Below are positions 7,307-13,466 of a DNA stretch of 14,281 bases, in pieces. Position 1 is the stretch's first letter. Every line of letters begins with the position of its first letter. The notes beneath the pieces are model-generated. The model ran no database searches and had not been told where the DNA came from. It saw only the letters and a program-made list of their open reading frames with translations. Origin of the DNA: Thalassiosira profunda (Eukaryota; Bacillariophyta; Thalassiosirophyceae; Thalassiosirales; Thalassiosiraceae). The position numbers and the translations under genes were made by a program. The stretch lies in contig JALLAP010000488.1 of NCBI GenBank assembly GCA_036939355.1, positions 1-14,281 of the forward strand, in the 5' to 3' direction.

Positions 7307-9670
7307 CTAAAGGTGTCGCTGATTCTCCGAAGTCTCCTTCCACGGACAGCGCTTGCCAATCAGGTCGAAGAGCCTTTCGTTGTACGGCCGGTAGAAATGA
7401 AGCAATTCGTTCATCAACGCGTCCGAAACGGCAACTAGCTCATCGTCGCTTGCCTCTGGCAATCGTCGTTTGGGTGGCAGTGTATCGCTCGTGTCCTCAT
7501 GACCGTCGCCGTCGTCGAGCGACTTGGTAATGGTATCGTAGCCTCGATGTCCACCGACGTTGTATCGCCCGACATTCGTCACGTTGGCAAAGTCGAACTC
7601 TGGCAGTCCGAGGAACTCTGTCACGTCATCCATCGCTTCGTTAGGCGTAGTCGCCATATCCTCCGTGCAAACGACATGAATGCGATCCTCCTTGTTGGCA
7701 GCGGCGTTGCTGAATACCTCGTACCACCACTCGAGCGGCAGGGCGTAAATCCCACGACCGACGATGCTCTGCGTCAATTGGAGGTTGGGCAACCGAAGAA
7801 TTTTGTCGGGGTGTTCCGCCGCAAGGTCCTTCCACTGAGCGCGGGGCACGTTGTTGTTTCGGGTATCGGTGTAGCACGCGCCATCCAAATGGATGAGGGG
7901 CGGATCATCCGAGCCACCGTTGGTCCTCCTTTCGATGGACTCGAAGAAGAACATTTCGGATTGACTGCCATGCACTTTCTGGGAGTACATCTCTCCCTTG
8001 CCGCCCGGCCCCAAGCATTCTCGCAGCTCCGCTAGTTCCGCGTACGCCAGCTCTTCAAACGTAAACAAGTGGTGTTTCCGATAGTAGCTCTCGGATTTCT
8101 TCCCAGGAATGGCCTTTCCAGATACAGAAATGCCCCTGCCGGCCCTGAGAATCCTCATCGCCGGCTCGATGTAATTGTATTTGTAGGACGAAATGGCCCT
8201 CGTGATGGGATCGCGGACAATGGCGATGATTTTGGGCAGGGAGCGCACGTGCTGCTTCCAGGCATCCGCTCCGTTTCCGACCACGCCATCCACACTGCTG
8301 GGCTTCCAATTCGGCGTCAGTCGTTTTGCGACCGCCTCCACCACCTCGGGATAAGGCAGGTACCCCGGGCTTGCCTCGCCGGTCATCAGAGCCCCTCTGC
8401 CAAGGAATGACTCGATGGTTGGAAAGTGGCTGTAATACCACCGCAACGGCTTCGACTTGTGATATCGGAAGTAGTGGATTTGCTTCTCCTTCGCCGGCAG
8501 TACGCGCGGGTGGCCGGTGAGGTAGTGACTGTGGATACAAAGTAGTGATAAGTGAGCTTGCATCCAGCCCATTTTTAAGCGACTAGTCTGCAATACTCAC
8601 TACAGGGAGGACGTGCCGCACTTGCCCTGGCCGATGATGAGGAAGCCCGGCCGGCACACGCCCTCGAGATTTTCCTCCGACGCCGTTTGGGAACGGTACG
8701 ACTTTTTGTAGACGGGATACTCAATGCTGGCCTCGTCCGCGATTTGCTCCGAGTTGGATTGGACGATGTACGTCCAGTTGTTGCGTGCGTGTTTGCTCTT
8801 GCTCCTCAGCCCCTTCTTGACCCTCACCGTTCTGTGATGCGAGTCCTCCGCAGAGATAGCCCGCGGGTAGCAGGGCCCCCAATACGATAGATTGGTCCAC
8901 AAATCTACGAGCGCGTCGCTGGATGGAACGGGCTCGCTGCCGTCCTCGAGCACATCTTGCGATTGTTCGATTGCATCAACTACCTCGTCCCAGTAGAGGA
9001 GGGTGCGATTTCTCCCCAGCTTCTCATATCGGAAATCCGTCGGATCATAGGGCGGCTCCAGATCTATTGGAGCTTGTGTCACTTTTTGTGGCTTCTGGAT
9101 GGCGATCCCCAGCAACGCCTTTGCAGGAAAGGCAGGATATGACTTGGGACCCAACTCCGTTTTACTCTTCCCCTTGTGTTTGTGATGCAAATTAGGACCG
9201 GACGTACCATTGCTCGAATTCCTGTCGCTCCCAATACCAATAAAGTGAAAGCGCCGATCGGTCCAAATCCCCGCCGTCAGTATCCCCATGGCTATTGTTG
9301 CAATTGATAATGAAGGGTTGGCCCTGATGCGGGCAATTAGTGATTGGCAGCAACCTCGTCTTCTGCGGAGATCATCGTCCTCAGAGGACGCCGAGGCATG
9401 GCCTCCCGCCTCCTCCTCATCTAATCGGAGATCGCCGAGCGGTGCATCGCAAATGAGCAGCCCCGACGTCTCGTCGTCGATGAGCAGCCCCGACGGCTCC
9501 TCGTCGTCCAATTCGACGAACGATCGGCGGTCGTCGTCGAGGGATTCGGATTCGTCCGACGACGACCGGACCATCGAGGAGAAATGGGCTATCTCCCGCC
9601 GCCTCGCCTGGGCGCTGTCCGGCGGCGCCGCCCCCACCGCCGTAGCAGCCGCCTTCGCCGGGGTCTGCAT
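7307..9670 (-). CDS. Golgi-type carbohydrate sulfotransferase, two exons
   Basis: Joining exon 1 (9670-8601) to exon 2 (8528-7307) gives 763 residues of a PAPS-dependent sulfotransferase (Sulfotransfer_1-like), which transfers sulfate to glycans. The 5'-phosphosulfate-binding loop [10 protein letters not shown] is at 347-356 and is completed across the splice junction by YHYLTGHP. The 3'-phosphate-binding motif [11 protein letters not shown] starts at 462. GEASPGYL and, near the C-terminus, the segments QSIVGRGIY and CTEDM...FLGLP also match membrane-bound carbohydrate sulfotransferases. One hydrophobic helix (about 118-136) predicts a type II membrane protein. Its cytosolic tail is about 117 residues and strongly acidic, longer than the usual short tail of Golgi enzymes. 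The start ATG at 9670 is preceded by an in-frame stop. The acceptor sugar cannot be read from the sequence. It is divergent from the TVP15-like gene, 215 bases away. Confidence 0.91.
8529..8600 (-). other. Intron of the sulfotransferase gene (72 nt)
   Basis: On the minus strand the donor is GTGAGT (from 8600) and the acceptor is CACAG (ending 8529). The splice splits a Tyr codon (TA/T). Unspliced reading meets a TAG stop immediately after GTSSL, whereas splicing restores GTSSL-YHYLTGHP, the expected continuation of the sulfate-donor-binding loop. Length and donor fit small diatom introns. Confidence 0.92.
9453..9509. repeat. Imperfect tandem duplication within sulfotransferase exon 1
   Basis: Two adjacent copies, each starting ATGAGCAGCCCCGACG on the + strand, lie at 9453-9479 (27 bases) and 9480-9509 (30 bases, one extra triplet). 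They encode the repeated acidic and Ser/Gly/Leu-rich segments DEEPSGLLI and DETSGLLI in the cytosolic tail. The surrounding sequence is rich in TCG/CGA triplets, so slippage is a likely origin. The reading frame is kept. Confidence 0.7.
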
Positions 9671-9885
9671 CGCTAGCTATGTACCTATGAGCCGCCGCTG
9701 CCGCAGCCCGATCATCGACGCGTCCGGTCCTGCCGCTGCCAGCCCGGTCGTGAAGCAACAACGGCAACGGCATTTATGCGCCCAACACGAGAAAAGCACA
9801 GGGGGGACGGAGGCCCAGGGAAGGAAGGAAGGAGAAATGAGGTTCCGCGCCCAACGCCTCTCAAATTTCTGAACAAGCCGCGGCG
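9671..9885. promoter_or_regulatory. Shared upstream region of the sulfotransferase and TVP15-like genes
   Basis: A 215-base gap separates two start codons pointing outward, so the two genes probably share promoter DNA. No palindrome or clear core element stood out. Both products would be Golgi membrane proteins, so co-expression from this region would make sense, but that is inference only. Confidence 0.35.
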
Positions 9886-10856
9886 ATGAGCGGCCAATAC
9901 GGAGAGCCCGACTGGGCCAACCCCAGCGCCGCGGCCGCCCCCGTGGAGAATGCGGGCACCGCTGCGAGCGGTGCGTCCGGATGGGCCGCGTCCGGGGGCG
10001 AGGATTTCAGCGGGGCTGCCAACGCAAACACGGGGCTGAGCAACGCGTCGAGGTGAGAGTGCACCTGGGTTGGGGTGGGATTGAAGTGGTAGTTCTGGAG
10101 GCTGCAGCTCTTATCGCTATTCGATACAGGGGGCGATAGAAGCTCTGCTATCAATCGGATGTGGCCGGGCTGATCTAAGATCGTTGCCTAGTCGAAATCT
10201 TGTGCACATCTTGTGTTCGAAAATGAGGATACAACTTTATTGCTCGACAACTGCAGCATGCGCTGATATCTCAGCGATTGCAGTATGTGGGTGCAATGAA
10301 TATTCGTACTGTCTGATCCGAACCGCGTCCGATGGAGAGGAGAGAATTCACTGTGCTTCGACAACTGACGCTGATGCTTTATGCTTCTTCCCTCAAACAA
10401 AACAGTGGAAAAACAAACTGCTTCCAGCGCGTCCTGTCCATATTCTCCATCGGCCTCGCGGCCATGATGTGCACCCTCGGCGTCTTTGGCATCATGGAAG
10501 CCAGTGAGCTGGCCGAGATTTTCGTCTCCATTTACATGCTCCTCTTCTCCGTGCTTCTCTGTTTCTACGAGCTCATGTGGTGGAAGGCCATCCCGGCGGT
10601 GAACAAAAGCATGCGGACGAACTTTGGATTTCTCTACGGCGTGAAGGGAAAGGCGCTGTACCTCATCTTCGTGGCGTTTTTGGTGATTGGGCTGAGGAAC
10701 GACGTGTCGGTGCAGTATTTGCGATACTTGACCGGGGGATGCTACTTGGGGACGGGCGTTTTGATGCTCTTCCTTGCCTTCACGAAGCCGGACCTGTTGG
10801 CGAGCTATCAGGCGCCTACGGCTGGATTTGGGGAGGACGTCAACATGCCAGTTTGA
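9886..10856 (+). CDS. Four-pass membrane protein, COPI-associated/TVP15-like, two exons
   Basis: Exon 1 (9886-10052) joined to exon 2 (10406-10856) gives 205 residues. Residues 1-60 are rich in Ala, Gly, Ser and Asn and probably disordered and cytosolic. Four hydrophobic helices follow at about 66-86, 93-113, 130-152 and 164-181. The third is introduced by NFGFLYGVKGKALYLIFVAFLVIGL-like wording typical of the COPI-associated protein family (PF08507), which includes yeast Golgi protein Tvp15; members sit in Golgi/endosomal membranes and have unclear roles in vesicle traffic. The C-terminus ends with a short tail after KPDLLASY. Exon 1 alone would stop just past its donor, so the splice is needed. 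Family assignment is by pattern memory and moderately sure; the membrane topology is clear. The stop is 115 bases from the convergent LarE-like stop. Confidence 0.75.
10053..10405 (+). other. Intron of the TVP15-like gene (353 nt)
   Basis: The donor is GTGAGA at 10053 and the acceptor is ACAAAACAG ending at 10405, preceded by a pyrimidine-rich stretch (GCTTCTTCCCTC). Exon 1 ends with two bases of a Ser codon, and exon 2 supplies the third (AG/T), giving SNAS-S-GKTNCFQRV in frame. A nearer CAG at 10436 would break the frame. The intron is much longer than the other one in this window; no extra exon or RNA gene was recognised inside it. Confidence 0.8.
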
Positions 10857-10971
10857 TCGGTGATATTCTTGTCTGGTGGTGCACGGGAGTGGTAATGCAC
10901 ATGTTTATGTCAGCACAGTGGTTTTACTGTTCATTATTTACATTTGCCACTCCCAACATCTGCAGTGCATA

Positions 10972-12153
10972 TCACAGCGATGCAGATGCCAGTGGCCGGG
11001 CATCATCCGCGGGCAACGCAGCTACCGAACCCGTCTTGAACCCCCTCACTCCCCCGAAGCTAGCGAAGCCCCATTCGTCTATGCACCTCTGTTCAAATCC
11101 ATTCTCTCTCAATACACCCGCCGCCCAATTCTCTTGGCCTCTGGATTCCAACAGGGATTCGTCCAGTTCCACCATGGCTTTCCTCCCCGCCAGCATCCGG
11201 ACCCTGGCATTGACTGTCGCGTCTAATTGCAGTACCCTCCGCACGAACTCCTCGGCCATCTCCACGGCCCTCAAATGCTCCTCTGTCGCCGTGACTCCCA
11301 TGGCCAGCCTCGATCGCAAGCAGGGAGATGCGGCGGCGTTCCAATTCGGCAAACCCAGATACCTCGCCGCCTGCCGCACCTGCTCTTTCGATATCTGATC
11401 TAATGGCGAATGCACTTGGAAGTTGGACGCAGCAATCAGGCCCAGCCGGGTGGGGTCCTGGGTGTCGTCGGCGTTGGTTCCATTGTACAGGATGACCGGA
11501 TGATCGCGACTGTGATGTGACCTCAAATGCTTTTGCTGTTGCTGTTGCTCCATGACTGCATTCGCCACCGTTTCCAGCGTCGAATAAAGGTGCGTCTTAC
11601 ACACAAAGCATGCGTACCCGTCGTTTCTTCGATACGCCTCGTCGGTCCCCTCCGCGGTGGGCACCTCCGTCAGAGGAATGCCAATCGTCTTCGCCACCCT
11701 CCGTGCCATGACAATTTGGGATTGCGGAACGGCCGGCGAGATGCCAAGAATGGCCTGCACCGATCCCAGATTGCTCTCGTTCCTCGTTCGTGCATGCGAG
11801 GAGGATTGCAATAATTTCGTTTCATAGTCGGAAAAGGAGCGGTAAACCAGCGCCGCAACAAGCGAGGAGTCCACACCACCGCTGTAGGCGACCGCATTCG
11901 CGGCATGCGGATCCATCATCTTGGACGTCTGGATGAGCAGTCGGTCCACCAACTCCATCGAGTCGTTGTCGCGTACGAAGTGTGGCGTTCTGGTGGGCTC
12001 GTCGTCGGCCGATGTGCTTTGCGTCACTTCCACAGCGAGGGTCTTGGAAGCGTGATGCCTCACGCGGATATTTGCAAATGATGCGGGCGCCAAAGGACGG
12101 TGGCTTTTGCAAGCCAATCGGCTCGTCAGCGAACGAACACATCTCGTGGTCAT
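10972..12153 (-). CDS. LarE-like PP-loop ATP-dependent sulfur transferase, probably mitochondrial
   Basis: A 393-residue protein of the LarE family. In bacteria LarE activates a nicotinate-derived dicarboxylate nucleotide with ATP and inserts sulfur, a step in making the nickel-pincer cofactor of lactate racemase. The PP-loop SGGVDSS is at 91-97. NGTNADDTQDPTRLGLIA (224-241), SPLDQISKEQVR and LGLPNWNAAASPCLRSR (266-282) match LarE closely. Three cysteines, C182 and C185 (ACFVC) and C278 (ASPC), lie where cluster-binding LarE proteins have theirs, suggesting an [4Fe-4S]-using rather than single-Cys sacrificial type. Residues 1-37 are rich in Arg, Ser and Ala with no acidic residue, like a mitochondrial presequence. 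A Gln/His-rich insert (202-218) interrupts the core. The ATG at 12153 starts the leader. Relatives such as other PP-loop thiolases are possible, but the LarE motifs are more specific. No LarA, LarB or LarC gene is in the window. Confidence 0.88.
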   Translation of the reverse strand: MTTRCVRSLTSRLACKSHRPLAPASFANIRVRHHASKTLAVEVTQSTSADDEPTRTPHFVRDNDSMELVDRLLIQTSKMMDPHAANAVAYSGGVDSSLVAALVYRSFSDYETKLLQSSSHARTRNESNLGSVQAILGISPAVPQSQIVMARRVAKTIGIPLTEVPTAEGTDEAYRRNDGYACFVCKTHLYSTLETVANAVMEQQQQQKHLRSHHSRDHPVILYNGTNADDTQDPTRLGLIAASNFQVHSPLDQISKEQVRQAARYLGLPNWNAAASPCLRSRLAMGVTATEEHLRAVEMAEEFVRRVLQLDATVNARVRMLAGRKAMVELDESLLESRGQENWAAGVLRENGFEQRCIDEWGFASFGGVRGFKTGSVAALPADDARPLASASL

Positions 12154-12506
12154 GGCGAGAGTTTGCGCAATGCGCCGGTATCCTCGGTATCCTCACGCAG
12201 CTGCCGCAGCGCAGAGTACAATAGAAGGAGACCCACAGCCTGTCCCCACCAATAACATCAGGGTGAAGCGGCCAGCAGCGCTACTATCGGCGCCGCGGGA
12301 GGAGCGAGGCGAGCAGAGGAGGGAGCAAAAAAATGTGACGGTGAAGGGTGAAGGTGAGCGAGCGTGAAGTGAAAATGCCTGACGCCTGACGCCTGACGCA
12401 CGACGTGGCGTGGCGAAGAACAATGATGCAGCTCGATGCAATCCCACGGCCATAACCTCTGTCCTGCCGCTCGTGCCATTGCAGCATAACGTGCCACAGT
12501 CCAACC
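12154..12506. promoter_or_regulatory. Shared upstream region of the LarE-like and ferredoxin-like genes
   Basis: A 353-base gap between two outward-pointing start codons. A CCAAT pentamer lies at 12249-12253, about 96 bases upstream of the LarE-like start. A stretch rich in GTGAAGG/GTGAGCG lies at about 12340-12375, followed by the tandem TGACGC block (separate entry). Open frames seen across this stretch are low-complexity and start with non-ATG codons or overlap only by chance, so I find no gene here. Confidence 0.5.
12377..12399 (+). repeat. Three tandem GCCTGAC heptamers giving three TGACGC boxes
   Basis: GCCTGAC is repeated exactly three times from 12377 to 12397, so TGACGC occurs at 12380, 12387 and 12394, spaced seven bases apart and followed by GCACGACGTGG. 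The block is 107 to 127 bases upstream of the ferredoxin-like ATG and about 225 to 245 bases upstream of the LarE-like ATG. TGACGC is one of the hexamers described as CO2/cAMP-responsive elements in the Phaeodactylum carbonic anhydrase promoter and is a bZIP-type half site. The repeat is seen directly; its function is inference. Confidence 0.55.
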
Positions 12507-12944
12507 ATGCCCATCTCCTCCCTCCGCCGCCAGGCGGTTCTCGCCGCCGCCGCCGCCTCCGCTGTCCTTTCCTGCGGCCCGGCGCACGCCTTTGCGCCGT
12601 CCCACGTCCCCCAAACGCCGCCTCTCGACACCACCACATCACTTCCGATGTTCGGCGGCCTCAAGGGCGCCTTCGCCAACGACGACTCCCTCGGCAAGGC
12701 CAAGGACGCCGGCCTCTCCGGCGGACCGAAATACAATGATCAGGTGTCCGTCAATGGAAAATCGGTCCCGAACGTGGTGGCCAATCAGAAGATCAGCCAG
12801 GTGTGCGCGGCGGCCCGGGTCAAGGTGCCCTACAACTGCCAGAACGGGGAGTGCGGCACGTGCACCGTCATGATGAACGGGAGGAAGGTGAAGGCGTGCG
12901 TGAGCAAGGTCCCGGCCGGAAAGTGCAACATTCAGACTTTGTAA
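12507..12944 (+). CDS. Plastid-targeted ferredoxin-like [2Fe-2S] protein
   Basis: A 145-residue protein with a small ferredoxin-like [2Fe-2S] domain (about residues 75-145), likely an electron carrier. The cluster motif is C111-x4-C116-x2-C119 in YNCQNGECGTCTV, with C131 (VKAC) as the nearest candidate fourth ligand and C140 as a second candidate. The C-x4-C-G-x-C-x11-C pattern resembles the first cluster of molybdenum hydroxylase small subunits more than photosynthetic ferredoxin, whose fourth Cys comes about 29 residues later. The first 28 residues are a clear signal peptide (basic start, then an Ala-rich core) ending in AHA-FAP. Phe right after the cut is the hallmark of diatom plastid import, and residues 29-70 would be the transit peptide. 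It is divergent from the LarE-like gene. The redox partner is unknown. Confidence 0.89.
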   Translation: MPISSLRRQAVLAAAAASAVLSCGPAHAFAPSHVPQTPPLDTTTSLPMFGGLKGAFANDDSLGKAKDAGLSGGPKYNDQVSVNGKSVPNVVANQKISQVCAAARVKVPYNCQNGECGTCTVMMNGRKVKACVSKVPAGKCNIQTL

Positions 12945-13466
12945 ACTGGGGAGAGGTGCACCTGTTGGGTGCATGCACTGAAGCAGGTGGGATTGGCATC
13001 TCACCGTTCAGTGGCTGGCTGGAGAAGATGGACGCACCTGTTGGGTTGCAAGCACTGAAGAAGGGCAAGGACACTACAGCCAAGAGGAATGGCGTGCAGC
13101 CAAAGGGGAAGGCGACCAAATCTTAGAGGGGGACAGTTTGATGTGTTCGGTGCAAACTGGCTCGATCCTGCTACGGGTAACGCGATAACATCACCACAAA
13201 GAACAACAAGAAATTCAGTTGTGTTGCAACGAAACGCTGAGGGTGGCAAGGCAGACAAATGTACATTTGCGGTTTACTAGAGATGTACTTCTCTCGGATG
13301 TCCACAGAAAGCGTAGCATCACGTTCCCCGCTCGATTGCTCAGGTGTAGCGGTCACGTTTTTCATTCTCCAACACAGGCGGGCGGGCAGGCGTCGTATTC
13401 GTCTTGTTTCAGCGCCCCTTCCTCGGCTGAGGAGACATATTGCAATTCTTGCCTCACACTGACGCA
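12945..13466. other. Convergent intergenic region between the ferredoxin-like and kinase genes
   Basis: This 522-base stretch lies between two stop codons, so it should hold both 3' UTRs. It contains the two-copy repeat at 12958 and 13034 (separate entry). A Lys-rich open stretch running to 13126 (ending KGKATKS) is in a different frame from the ferredoxin-like gene and has no start of its own; I could not find a credible splice that joins it. Nothing else gene-like was seen. Confidence 0.45.
12958..13060 (+). repeat. Pair of near-identical 26/27-base direct repeats after the ferredoxin-like stop
   Basis: GCACCTGTTGGGT begins at 12958 and again at 13034, and in each copy it runs on to GCACTGAAG (ends 12983 and 13060). 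The copies differ by one inserted T and one further base. Their starts are 76 bases apart, both within the likely 3' UTR, 13 to 120 bases after the stop. Weak similarity extends a few bases either side (GGAGA upstream, AGG downstream). The cause is probably local duplication; no function can be claimed. Confidence 0.6.

Noticed and set aside
8069..8410. Open frames opposite sulfotransferase exon 2
   Set aside because: They overlap the strongly supported PAPS-binding coding region and have no recognisable domain.
11088..11104. GTTCAAATCC resembling a tRNA T-arm
   Set aside because: It lies inside the LarE-like coding region, and no cloverleaf could be formed around it.
12507..12944. Conventional photosynthetic ferredoxin (petF)
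   Set aside because: The fourth-cysteine spacing and short C-terminus do not fit the C-x4-C-x2-C-x29-C plan, so it is called ferredoxin-like without a symbol.
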